Assembly (NCBI RefSeq): GCF_027853335.1
Contig: NZ_JAFEUS010000002.1
Span: forward strand, 2,402,514-2,466,513
DNA length: 64,000 bases
Source: Leucobacter sp. UCMA 4100
GTDB lineage: Bacteria; Actinomycetota; Actinomycetes; Actinomycetales; Microbacteriaceae
Reading direction: 5' to 3'
The notes under the pieces were generated by a model. That model was given only the letters and a program-made list of their open reading frames with translations. It made no database searches and was not told the origin of the DNA. Both the position numbers and the translations under genes were made by a program. Below are positions 8,337 to 16,752 of this stretch, piece by piece; the stretch's first letter is position 1, and every line of letters begins with the position of its first letter.

Positions 8337-9866
8337 ATGACCACGTCAATTCCACATATTCCAACCCTTCAAGACGCAAAGGCGAACGAGGCTCAGAGCA
8401 GAGCTCCGTATGCCGAAGCGCTGCAACGACACGTTGCGAAGAAGCCAACGCAAATCATGGTTCCGGGGCACTCCGGTCGCGGTGACGATATGGGTGCGAG
8501 GCTCGCCTCTTTCTTCGGAGAGAAGGCCGTTGAACTCGATTTGCCGCTCATGCTGAACGGGATCGACCTCGGTCCAGACTCGCCCATGCAAGAGGCCCAG
8601 CAACTTGCGGCTGAAGCATGGGGTGCAAAGCGCACCTGGTTCATGACGAACGGAGCCTCGCAGGCCAACCGCACCGCAGCGGTCGCGGCGCGCGGGCTTG
8701 GTGAGCGCGTGCTCGTGCAGCGTAACTCGCACTCGAGCTTTAGCGACGGGATCTTGCTCACCGGTCTCATCCCTCGGTTTATCACCCCGAGCATCGACGA
8801 AGAACACGGTATCTCGCACGGCGTGACCCCCAGCGAAATTGCGGCGGCGCTGCAGAGCGCGGTTGAAGAAGACCGCCCCATCGCGGCTGTGTACATTGTG
8901 AGCCCGAGCTACTTTGGCTCTGTCTCAGATGTGAACCGCATTGCCGAGGTATGCCATCGCTACGAAGCTGCCCTCATCGTTGACGGTGCCTGGGGCGCTC
9001 ACTTTGGTTTTCACGAAGACCTACCCGAGTCACCAGTACGCCTCGGTGCAGACCTCGTGATCTCGAGCACCCACAAGCTCGCTGGTTCGTTCACACAGTC
9101 GGCGATGCTGCACCTTGGGTATGGCCCATTCGCTGACGAACTTGAAACCCTCATTCAGCGCGGCGTGAACATGACAGCGTCGACCTCGGCGAGTGCCCTG
9201 CTTATGGGCTCGCTCGATATTGCTCGTCAGTCGATGGTTGCTGAGACCGAACTCATTGGCCAGTCGATCGAACTCGCGCGCGAGTTTCGCGAGCTTGTCG
9301 AGGCCGACGGTCGCTTCTCGCTCATTGATACCGGGTTCTCTGGGTTTGGCGACATTGTCGACAACGACCTGTTGCGCGTAGCAATCGATGTCTCGAAGCT
9401 CGGTCAGTCAGGGCACTGGGTGCGAGACCGGCTCATCGAAGAGCACAGCGTTTACTTCGAGATGGCGACAGCAACGACAATCGTCGCGGTACTCGGGGCA
9501 GGGCACCTGCATCCCGTCGCCGACATCATGGCTTCGCTGCAGGCGGTTGCCGACGAAGCCCAGACGCTTCCCCCGGCCACACTCTCGTTCCCACCGCTGC
9601 CCGAACCGGGTGACCTCCGCACGCTCCCTCGCGATGCATACTTTGGTGAGTCAGAGATCGTTTCAGCCGATGAAGCCGTCGGACGTATCTCGTGCGACTC
9701 GCTCGCGGCATATCCTCCAGGCATTCCCAACCTCATTCCCGGCGAAGAGATCACAGCCGAGACCGTCGCGTTCTTGCAGGCTGTCGCGACCTCACCGACC
9801 GGGTATGTGCGCGGTGCTGTCGATCCCTTCGTCACTCGCTTCCGGGTGCGCCGCATGTACGGCTAA
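8337..9866 (+). CDS. Orn/Lys/Arg decarboxylase-family PLP enzyme
   Basis: 509 aa, fold type I. The PLP lysine is K247 in ISSTHKLAGSF, with the cofactor-binding aspartate D216 and H222 in IVDGAWGAHFG, and the family block GHSGRGDDMG near residue 45. The C-terminal decarboxylase domain has the usual AYPPGIPNLIPGE signature. The family makes agmatine, cadaverine or putrescine. The substrate cannot be told from sequence; this short class, lacking the N-terminal wing domain of E. coli LdcC/AdiA, is common in Gram-positive bacteria. It is transcribed alone and ends in a strong bidirectional terminator. Confidence 0.88.
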   Translation: MTTSIPHIPTLQDAKANEAQSRAPYAEALQRHVAKKPTQIMVPGHSGRGDDMGARLASFFGEKAVELDLPLMLNGIDLGPDSPMQEAQQLAAEAWGAKRTWFMTNGASQANRTAAVAARGLGERVLVQRNSHSSFSDGILLTGLIPRFITPSIDEEHGISHGVTPSEIAAALQSAVEEDRPIAAVYIVSPSYFGSVSDVNRIAEVCHRYEAALIVDGAWGAHFGFHEDLPESPVRLGADLVISSTHKLAGSFTQSAMLHLGYGPFADELETLIQRGVNMTASTSASALLMGSLDIARQSMVAETELIGQSIELAREFRELVEADGRFSLIDTGFSGFGDIVDNDLLRVAIDVSKLGQSGHWVRDRLIEEHSVYFEMATATTIVAVLGAGHLHPVADIMASLQAVADEAQTLPPATLSFPPLPEPGDLRTLPRDAYFGESEIVSADEAVGRISCDSLAAYPPGIPNLIPGEEITAETVAFLQAVATSPTGYVRGAVDPFVTRFRVRRMYG

Positions 9867-9923
9867 TCGCAGGTGTTCGCGCGCTTCAGACGGTGTTGAG
9901 AACCGCCTGAAGCGCTGCATGCA

Positions 9924-9970
9924 TACAAGAATGCCCGCCCCACGAACCGTGTGGGGCGGGCATTCTTGTA
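9924..9970. terminator. Bidirectional terminator with a 20-bp perfect stem
   Basis: Perfect inverted arms at 9924-9943 and 9951-9970 (GC-rich core GCCCGCCCCAC, outer AAGAAT/ATTCTT) with a 7-nt loop GAACCGT. It separates the convergent decarboxylase and enoyl-CoA hydratase genes. The A/T-rich outer arms give a U-run on either strand. Confidence 0.85.
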
Positions 9971-10003
9971 GCGCGCTGTGTTGTGCCACAGCGGCCTCTC
10001 AGA

Positions 10004-10858
10004 CTAACGGCCGCTGAACGATGGCTTTCGCTTCTCGACAAATGCTGAGGTGCCCTCACGCATATCGTCAGTGCTGAAGCAGTCAGCAAAGAAATCAAGC
10101 TCCACCTGCAGACCGTCGAGGGTCGAGAGATGAGCGGTCGCGTTGACCGAGCGCTTAGCAGCGGCAACGGCAACGGGTGACTGCTTTTTTACGAGCTCAA
10201 GGTATTCGGTTGCACCCGAGAGGAGCTCTTCCTGCGAGCCGTAGACCCTCGCGGCAAGCCCGTATTCGCGTGCTTCCTGCGCCGTGATGTGGCGTGCACT
10301 CAAGATAAGGTCCTTCGCGATTTGCGGACCAACCGCCTTCTGCAGACGCACGGTGCCGCCGAAACCTGGGATGAGACCCAGTGCGACTTCAGGCTGTCCG
10401 AAGAGAGCTCGTTCTGAGGCAAAAATCATGTCGCAGGCGAGTGCAATTTCGCAGCCGCCGCCGAGGGCAAAACCGTTTACCGCGGCAATCACGGGAACGG
10501 GAAGAGCTTCGAGGTGTGCAGTGAACGTTTGCGCACGGCCCGCGTAGGCACGCACATCATCGGGAGTCATGGTGCTCATCTCAGAGATGTCCCCACCGGC
10601 GACAAACGACTTTTCGCCGTCGCCTGTGAGAATGACCCCACGGATAGACCAGTCGGCCTTGCCCTCATCGTCAACCTCGCCGAGCCGGCTGAGCTGTTCA
10701 GTGACCTGCGTGAGTTCGCTGATCACTTGCTGCGAGAGGGCGTTGAGTGCCTTTGGGCGTGCAATGGTGACGGTGAGAATCTCATCGGCAATGTTTAGAC
10801 GAAGTGTCTCGAACGCAGAAGTCGACAGTGACGAGGCGATCGATGAGGGCAGTGACAT
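10004..10858 (-). CDS. Enoyl-CoA hydratase/isomerase family protein
   Basis: 284 aa with the crotonase fold: oxyanion-hole segment SFVAGGDISEM, then PVIAAVNGFALGGGCEIALACDMIFASERALFGQPEVALGLIPGFGGT, the family signature with the catalytic glutamates. It should hydrate trans-2-enoyl-CoA in fatty-acid or branched-chain breakdown, but crotonases differ in substrate. The start at 10858 has AAGGA upstream. The small membrane protein gene ends 2 nt upstream, so the two are co-transcribed. Confidence 0.93.
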   Translation of the reverse strand: MSLPSSIASSLSTSAFETLRLNIADEILTVTIARPKALNALSQQVISELTQVTEQLSRLGEVDDEGKADWSIRGVILTGDGEKSFVAGGDISEMSTMTPDDVRAYAGRAQTFTAHLEALPVPVIAAVNGFALGGGCEIALACDMIFASERALFGQPEVALGLIPGFGGTVRLQKAVGPQIAKDLILSARHITAQEAREYGLAARVYGSQEELLSGATEYLELVKKQSPVAVAAAKRSVNATAHLSTLDGLQVELDFFADCFSTDDMREGTSAFVEKRKPSFSGR

Positions 10859-10860
10859 GG

Positions 10861-11091
10861 TTAATCCTTTTTCTCGAAGAGGTTTCCTACAAGCTGTGAA
10901 GCGCCGATGACGACGATGAGCAGAACAAACATCACGATCGCGATCGCGACGATGTCGACTGGAGTGCCGGCGGTTGAGTACTGCGCCGTGCCAACGTGTG
11001 TCTGCGGCTCAGCTGCGAGTGCTGGAGTCGCCACGAAAAGGGTTGCAACGACGGCGGTAACCGCTGCGGCGATGCGAGTGCGAATCTTCAC
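10861..11091 (-). CDS. Small exported single-pass membrane protein
   Basis: 76 aa from GTG 11091, with AAGGAG 5 nt upstream. There is a classical signal peptide (KIRTRIAAAVTAVVATLFVATPALA), a short exposed segment, then one transmembrane helix (IVAIAIVMFVLLIVVIGAS) and a charged end EKKD facing the cytoplasm. No known family. It is first in a two-gene operon with the enoyl-CoA hydratase. Confidence 0.75.
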   Translation of the reverse strand: MKIRTRIAAAVTAVVATLFVATPALAAEPQTHVGTAQYSTAGTPVDIVAIAIVMFVLLIVVIGASQLVGNLFEKKD

Positions 11092-11216
11092 GAATGCTCC
11101 TTAGGTACAAACGGAATTGATGACAATACCTGGCCAGTCTATCGTGAGAAGCGGCGTGTCGGTGGCCCAGGCTACTCTGGTGTTCTCACCCACCGAGAAC
11201 TGACGGAGGAAGACGT

Positions 11217-14200
11217 ATGTTTCTGTTGGAAGGCGACATCATCGTCAGTGCGAGTGATATCACGCAGGCCGGCAGCTGTGAGTTTGCTTTCCTGAGGCGT
11301 TTTGATCAGATGCTCGGCCGTGACGTTGCGGTACCTCGTCTTGAAGACGCCATGCTCGACCGTGCATCGAAGCTCGGTGATGAACATGAAGAGCGGCAGC
11401 TCGTGCGATATCGAGATGAGTTTGGCCCTGAGGGTGTGCAAGAGATTGCTCGACCAGAGCCGTTCACCCGTGCCGGCATCGAGCAACGTGCGGCTGAAAC
11501 AACGGCTGCTCTGCACAGTGATGCTGCGGTCATCTTTCAAGCGACATTCTTTGATCCGGTGCTGCGGCCTGCGACAAGCGCGGCTGAGCCCACGATTGGT
11601 TTTATTGGCTTTGCCGATTTCTTGAAACGAACGGTCGACGATACTGGACAACCCGCGTGGCAGGTACAGGACACCAAACTTGCGAGAACCGCGCGGGTGC
11701 CGGCTCTTCTCCAGATCGCGGCCTACGGAGAGCAAATCGAGCGGGTAGGGTCACGCACTACGTCACACGCCGCTCTACTTCTCGGTGACGGCTCGCAGAG
11801 TGAGCATCGTTTGAGCGAGCTTGCCCCGGTGTATCGGTCAAGACGGGCCAGGCTGATGGAGATTGTGCTGCGTACCTGGGCCCGCGGCGAAGCCATTACC
11901 GAGTGGGGCGATCCTGACGTGTTCTCTTGCGGAAAATGCGAGGTGTGTCAGCCCGAGATCGAGCGCACTCGCGACCCCCTGCTCGTTGCAGGTATGCGTC
12001 AGGGGCAGCGTCAAAGACTCATTGATGGCGGCGTTGAAACCATTGATGCGCTTGCACGCCTTACCTCAGGGGCCGAAGTGCCCGGGCTCGGTTCTGCCGT
12101 GCTTGAACGGCTCCGGGCACAGGCGGCGGCACAGGTGGCAAGCGAAAGCGGCGAGACCCCTTCGGTGACAGTGCGTGAGGCTGCCGCACTCAGTGCGATT
12201 CCTGAGCCAAGCGAGGGAGACCTGTTCTTTGATTTTGAGGGCGACCCGATGTACCAGGAACGCCTACCCGACGGAACACCGCGGTGGGGGCTTGACTACC
12301 TCTTCGGCATGATCGACCCTGATGAGCACTTCACAGCGCTCTGGGCTCACACGCACGATGAGGAACGTGTCGCACTTGAATCGTTCCTCGATTTGGTTGC
12401 AGCGCGTCGGGCTGCTCACCCTGATATGCACGTGTACCACTACGCTCCGTATGAGCGAAGCCACTTGCTCAGCATTGCCGCGAGGCACGGCGTTCGCGAG
12501 GCCGATGTCGACGTGCTTTTGAGAGACGGAGTGCTTGTTGACCTGTACCCGATTGTGCGCGAGGCGCTTACTGTCGGGAGCCGCTCGTACTCGATTAAAA
12601 AGCTCGAGCCGCTCTATATGGGCGACGAACTGCGAGACACTGACGGGGTGACTGACGGCGCACAATCGGTGACCGAGTACGCTGAGGCCCGTCGTATGAG
12701 CAGATCTTCTGAACACCACGAGCGTGATGAAGCACAGCGCATGCTCGATGGGATTGCCGATTACAACCGCTACGACTGCGTCTCAACGCTGAGGCTTCGT
12801 GACTGGCTGCGCGGCATCGCCACCGAGTACGGTGTCGCGGCAGCGCCCGTTTCTGAGCCCTCGGTCGAACGTGACGCACCTGAATCAGAGGTGAGTAAGC
12901 TCGGCCAGCGACTCCTCGCCTTAGCCGCAGCCGAGCAGGAACCCCGCGAAGCGCGCGCCTTACGTCTCGCAGCTAGCGCCATTGACTATCACCAGCGTGA
13001 ACAGAAATCATTCTGGTGGGCTCACTTCGCGCGGCTCGTCGACCCCATCGAAGACTGGGCCGACACCCGTGACGTGTTTGTGGCCGAGCCCGGTAAACAT
13101 CGGGTACTCGAGACATGGCACACTCCACCACGGGCGAGAAAGCAGCGGCGCGTCATCATGCTTGGCGGTGTGCTTGCCCCCGGCAGTAGCTTGAAAGAGG
13201 GGCAAAGCGTTTTTGCAGTCTATGCCGCGCCCGCCCCGTTTGCACGTCCGGGGGCACCGCTCACCGAGCGAGGGGCTCGACAGGTGACGGTTCTTGAGCG
13301 CGATGGCGAACGTGTGGTCGTGCAAGAGACCCTGCCAGACGACGCAGCCGAGTGGCACGAACTGCCCATCGCGCTCACCCCGGGCCCACCGCCTCGCGCG
13401 GGAGCGCAGAAAACAGCGATCGAGACGTGGGGCAGTGCGATCGCCGCGGCAACAGAGCAGGGAGAATCTGTTTCTGACCCGGTGTTTGACATGCTGCGGC
13501 TTGCCCCTCCGAGATTTCTTGACCGGCCCGGCCCGGTTGCGACCGATGACCCGCTCGCGCTTCGTACCGCAGGAGGAGACCCAGAGGCGGCGACGATTGG
13601 CGCCGTGGTGGCCTCGCTTCGCTCGCTCGACCATTCGTATCTCGCGGTGCAGGGGCCTCCCGGGACGGGAAAAACATACCTGGCCTCGAGAGTCATCAAA
13701 CAGTTGGTCGAGCAAGACGGGTGGCGCATCGGTATCGTCGCCCAATCGCACAAGGTTGTCGAGAATGTGCTCGACGGCATTATCTCGGCTGGTCTTGACA
13801 GCGACCTCGTGGCCAAAGTTCCCCAGGGCGGTCGTGTGAACGATGACGCAGAGGCGCCAGAATGGCGCGTGTTGCGAAGCAACGGCCATGCCGCCTTTCT
13901 GTCCGAGGCGCGCGACGCGGGTCGGGGAGTGGTTATCGGCGGCACTGCATGGGACATGAGCCATGAGGGGCGCATCGAACCGGGATCCCTTGACTTGCTC
14001 GTTATTGATGAAGCCGGCCAATTCTCCCTTGCCCCAACGATCGCGGCATCTCAAGCGGCAGCAAACCTGTTGTTGCTGGGCGACCCGAGCCAGCTTCCGC
14101 AGGTATCTCAGGGCAGTCATCCCGAGCCAGTTGATAGCTCGGCGCTCGGGTGGCTCATCGGCGACCACGACACGCTTCCTGAATCACTCGGCTACTTTCT

Positions 14201-14834
14201 TGAGGTAACGCGTCGTATGCGGCCGGAACTCGCCAGTGTTGACTCAGCGCTGTCATACGAGGGCAAGCTGCATGCACACGAGAGCACGCTCGACCGTGAA
14301 CTCGAGGGCGTTGGCCCAGCGGGTCTCACCTGGCACCCGGTTCCTCACCGCGGCAACGCGACCTTCTCGCCAGAAGAGGCCAGGGCCGTTGCGGCGCTCG
14401 CAGCCACCATGGTTACGGGCACGCTACGGTATGCCGGCGCAGAGCCTCGAGCCATCACGCAGACCGACATTATTGTCGTCGCTGCCTATAACGCTCAGGT
14501 AGAGTGCGTCACCCAGGAGCTTGAGCGGGCGGGGCTCGGTGCCATTCGTGCCGGCACCGTCGACAAGTTTCAGGGGCAGGAAGCGGCCCTCGCGATCGTG
14601 ACGCTCGCTGCGTCGAGCCCCTACGACGTGCCTCGAGGGCTCGACTTCTTGCTCATGCGCAACAGGCTTAACGTTGCGATTAGTCGAGCCCAGTGGGCGG
14701 CACACCTCGTCTCGTCACCAAGCCTCAGCGGGGTAGGACTCCCCGCTACGGTTGCCGAGGTGACAGCGCTCTCTGGCTACCTCTCGCTCATCGAACGAGC
14801 GCACCTCGCCCCCGAAGCAGGCGTGACGGGGTAG
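11217..14834 (+). CDS. TM0106-family protein: Fe-S RecB-like nuclease + DEDD exonuclease-like domain + SF1 helicase
   Basis: 1205 aa from ATG 11217 after GGAGG. Residues 1-250 form a PD-(D/E)XK nuclease: D134 (GFADF), D152-x-K154 (QDTK) and QxxxY at Q166-Y170. C21 plus C238, C241 and C244 form one N-terminal and three C-terminal cysteines, the layout of the 4Fe-4S cluster in AddB and Cas4 nucleases. Around 337-530 there is a DEDD-type RNase H-like domain (LFFDFEGDP ... YNRYDCVSTLRL). The C-terminal half is an SF1 helicase: Walker A QGPPGTGKT near residue 815, Walker B VIDEAG near 930, then RRMRPEL and VDKFQGQEA. The enzyme should unwind and trim nucleic acid; its cellular role is not established. 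Confidence 0.9.
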   Translation: MFLLEGDIIVSASDITQAGSCEFAFLRRFDQMLGRDVAVPRLEDAMLDRASKLGDEHEERQLVRYRDEFGPEGVQEIARPEPFTRAGIEQRAAETTAALHSDAAVIFQATFFDPVLRPATSAAEPTIGFIGFADFLKRTVDDTGQPAWQVQDTKLARTARVPALLQIAAYGEQIERVGSRTTSHAALLLGDGSQSEHRLSELAPVYRSRRARLMEIVLRTWARGEAITEWGDPDVFSCGKCEVCQPEIERTRDPLLVAGMRQGQRQRLIDGGVETIDALARLTSGAEVPGLGSAVLERLRAQAAAQVASESGETPSVTVREAAALSAIPEPSEGDLFFDFEGDPMYQERLPDGTPRWGLDYLFGMIDPDEHFTALWAHTHDEERVALESFLDLVAARRAAHPDMHVYHYAPYERSHLLSIAARHGVREADVDVLLRDGVLVDLYPIVREALTVGSRSYSIKKLEPLYMGDELRDTDGVTDGAQSVTEYAEARRMSRSSEHHERDEAQRMLDGIADYNRYDCVSTLRLRDWLRGIATEYGVAAAPVSEPSVERDAPESEVSKLGQRLLALAAAEQEPREARALRLAASAIDYHQREQKSFWWAHFARLVDPIEDWADTRDVFVAEPGKHRVLETWHTPPRARKQRRVIMLGGVLAPGSSLKEGQSVFAVYAAPAPFARPGAPLTERGARQVTVLERDGERVVVQETLPDDAAEWHELPIALTPGPPPRAGAQKTAIETWGSAIAAATEQGESVSDPVFDMLRLAPPRFLDRPGPVATDDPLALRTAGGDPEAATIGAVVASLRSLDHSYLAVQGPPGTGKTYLASRVIKQLVEQDGWRIGIVAQSHKVVENVLDGIISAGLDSDLVAKVPQGGRVNDDAEAPEWRVLRSNGHAAFLSEARDAGRGVVIGGTAWDMSHEGRIEPGSLDLLVIDEAGQFSLAPTIAASQAAANLLLLGDPSQLPQVSQGSHPEPVDSSALGWLIGDHDTLPESLGYFLEVTRRMRPELASVDSALSYEGKLHAHESTLDRELEGVGPAGLTWHPVPHRGNATFSPEEARAVAALAATMVTGTLRYAGAEPRAITQTDIIVVAAYNAQVECVTQELERAGLGAIRAGTVDKFQGQEAALAIVTLAASSPYDVPRGLDFLLMRNRLNVAISRAQWAAHLVSSPSLSGVGLPATVAEVTALSGYLSLIERAHLAPEAGVTG

Positions 14835-14843
14835 CCTAGAATC

Positions 14844-16079
14844 ATGGTTCATGTACAAGGCCCAATGAAGACGCCGCCACCAGGACTCAAACGCCTCGAA
14901 AGCCACGGCTTGCAAGCTGCCGAGCGCTCACATATTCCCGCGTTCGAAGTGATGCGCATTACCGGCGAAATTGCCGAAGCTCGCGCCGCTGGCCGAGACG
15001 TCGTCTCATTGTGCGCAGGCGAGCCCAGCGCGAGACCCGCGCCCAACAACATCACGGCGGCAGGGTACACGAGCCCGCTCGGCACGATCGAGCTCCGCGA
15101 AGCGATCGCTGGGCACTACGACCGCTGGTACGGTGCAAAGGTCGACCCGGCTCGCATCGCCATTACGACCGGTTCGTCAGGGGCCTTTCAACTCGGGTTT
15201 CTCGCGGCGTTCAACCCCGGAGATCGAGTAGCACTCGCAAGCCCCGGCTACCCGGCGTACCGAAACATTCTGACGGCCCTCGGCATCGAGGTCGTTGAAC
15301 TGCCGACAACCCTCGAATCCCGGTACCAGCCAACGCCGGCAATGCTCGACGCGGCAGCCCGCGACGGCGGCCCGCTTGCCGGGCTCATCGTTGCTTCACC
15401 CGCGAACCCCACCGGCAGCATGCTGACCCGCGACGAGCTGCGTGCACTGCACAGCTGGTGCGTGCGAAACTCGACACTCTTCGTGAGCGACGAGATTTAC
15501 CACGGCATCACCTACCCACAAGCGGGTGCGACTGACCCCCGCGGCACCTCTGCCATGCAGTTTGGCGACGAATCGCTCGTCATCAACTCCTTCTCGAAGT
15601 ACTGGGGCATGACAGGCTGGCGTCTCGGCTGGGCGATCCTGCCCGAATACCTCGTCGCGCCCTTCGAAGCGCTGGCAAGCAACTTCGCCCTGAGCGCACC
15701 GTCGCCGGCGCAGGAGTTTGCGCTCGATGCGTTTAGCGAAGAAACCTACGCCGAACGTGAAGCGGTTGTCGCCGGCTTCGCGCGCTCGCGTGAACTCATT
15801 CTTGAGGCCGAAGCGAGCCTCGGCTGGGGCGCCTCGTCGCCCGCCGACGGAGCGTTCTACTACTACGCCGACCTTGGCCCACAACTCGAATGGTGTGGCG
15901 ACTCGGTCACCTACGCCAAACGATTGCTCGACGAGGCCGATGTCGCGATCGTTCCCGGCGTTGACTTTGACCCCGATGCTGGCAACCGCACTGTGCGACT
16001 GTCATTCGCAGCGGGAGTTCCCGCAGTGGAAGAAGCCCTCGCACGCATCATTGCTTTTCAAGAAAAGGTTGCGCGCTAG
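14844..16079 (+). CDS. Class I/II aminotransferase (PLP)
   Basis: 411 aa from ATG 14844. Fold-type I features: ASPANPTGSMLTRDEL, SDEIYHGITYP and the PLP-lysine motif NSFSKYWGMTGWRLGW. This is the aspartate/aromatic/arginine-pyruvate aminotransferase group; the substrate is not deducible. The start is uncertain: TAGAAT at 14837-14842 would start the mRNA near 14849, which favours the in-frame ATG at 14865 (MKTPPPGLKRLESH) with AAGG upstream. It lies 38 nt before pncA, and both use short spacing as in an operon. Confidence 0.92.
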   Translation: MVHVQGPMKTPPPGLKRLESHGLQAAERSHIPAFEVMRITGEIAEARAAGRDVVSLCAGEPSARPAPNNITAAGYTSPLGTIELREAIAGHYDRWYGAKVDPARIAITTGSSGAFQLGFLAAFNPGDRVALASPGYPAYRNILTALGIEVVELPTTLESRYQPTPAMLDAAARDGGPLAGLIVASPANPTGSMLTRDELRALHSWCVRNSTLFVSDEIYHGITYPQAGATDPRGTSAMQFGDESLVINSFSKYWGMTGWRLGWAILPEYLVAPFEALASNFALSAPSPAQEFALDAFSEETYAEREAVVAGFARSRELILEAEASLGWGASSPADGAFYYYADLGPQLEWCGDSVTYAKRLLDEADVAIVPGVDFDPDAGNRTVRLSFAAGVPAVEEALARIIAFQEKVAR

Positions 16080-16117
16080 CCCAATCATCCTCACGAAACT
16101 CAAGACGAAGGAGAACC

Positions 16118-16699
16118 ATGAAGCGGGCACTGCTCATCGTTGATGTGCAAAATGACTTTACCGAGGGCGGCGCCCTCGGTGTCGAGGGCGGCCACGAGGT
16201 CGCACACGGCATCGCCCAGCACCTCGCCGACGAAACCGTGCGCTACGACCTCGTCGTCGCCTCACGCGACTGGCACCACGCAAACGACGACAACGGTGGC
16301 CACTTCGCGGCGCCAGGCGAGGCTCCAGACTTTGTCGACACCTGGCCCGACCACTGCGTGCAGGGAACCGAGGGCGCCGAATACCACAAAGCGCTCGATC
16401 TCGAACGCATCGATGTGCACGTGCGAAAAGGCATGGGCATTCCTGCTTACTCCGCGTTTGAAGGCGAGACCACCGACGGTCGCAACCTGGTCGACGTGCT
16501 TCAAGAGGCAGGCATCACCGACCTCGACGTCGTCGGTATCGCCACCGATCACTGCGTTCGCGCGAGCGCGCTCCACGCACGAGAGGCATCATTTAACGTG
16601 CGTGTGCTCACCGGCCTGATCGCAGGCGTCGCCCCGGAACCCTCGGTCGCGGCCCTCAAAGAACTCGCTGAGCGCGGCTGCACCATCGAAGCCGCCTAG
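16118..16699 (+). CDS. pncA: Nicotinamidase (isochorismatase fold)
   Basis: 193 aa. The catalytic triad D9 (LIVDVQNDF), K104 (HVRKGMGIPAYSAFEG) and C146 (GIATDHCVRAS) is present, with metal ligands D51 and H53 (ASRDWHH) and H62 (GGHFA). PncA hydrolyses nicotinamide to nicotinate for NAD salvage; the full DxHx8H metal site separates it from other isochorismatase-like hydrolases. The start ATG 16118 follows GAAGGAG. It follows the aminotransferase. Confidence 0.93.
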   Translation: MKRALLIVDVQNDFTEGGALGVEGGHEVAHGIAQHLADETVRYDLVVASRDWHHANDDNGGHFAAPGEAPDFVDTWPDHCVQGTEGAEYHKALDLERIDVHVRKGMGIPAYSAFEGETTDGRNLVDVLQEAGITDLDVVGIATDHCVRASALHAREASFNVRVLTGLIAGVAPEPSVAALKELAERGCTIEAA

Positions 16700-16705
16700 T
16701 GGGGC

Positions 16706-16752
16706 GCTGCGGTATGTCCCATTAGCCCTTTTTCGGCGGGGCATACCGCAGC
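16706..16752. terminator. Convergent terminator overlapping the antiporter 3' end
   Basis: A perfect 11-bp inverted repeat (GCTGCGGTATG / CATACCGCAGC) encloses 25 nt that include the stop codon of the CPA1 antiporter and a CCCTTTTT tract. It probably ends both pncA and antiporter transcripts. Confidence 0.6.

Noticed and set aside
13008-14168. 386-codon minus-strand open frame opposite the large helicase gene
   Set aside because: Low-complexity Arg/Gly-rich translation without motifs. High GC keeps antisense frames open; the plus strand has clear helicase motifs.
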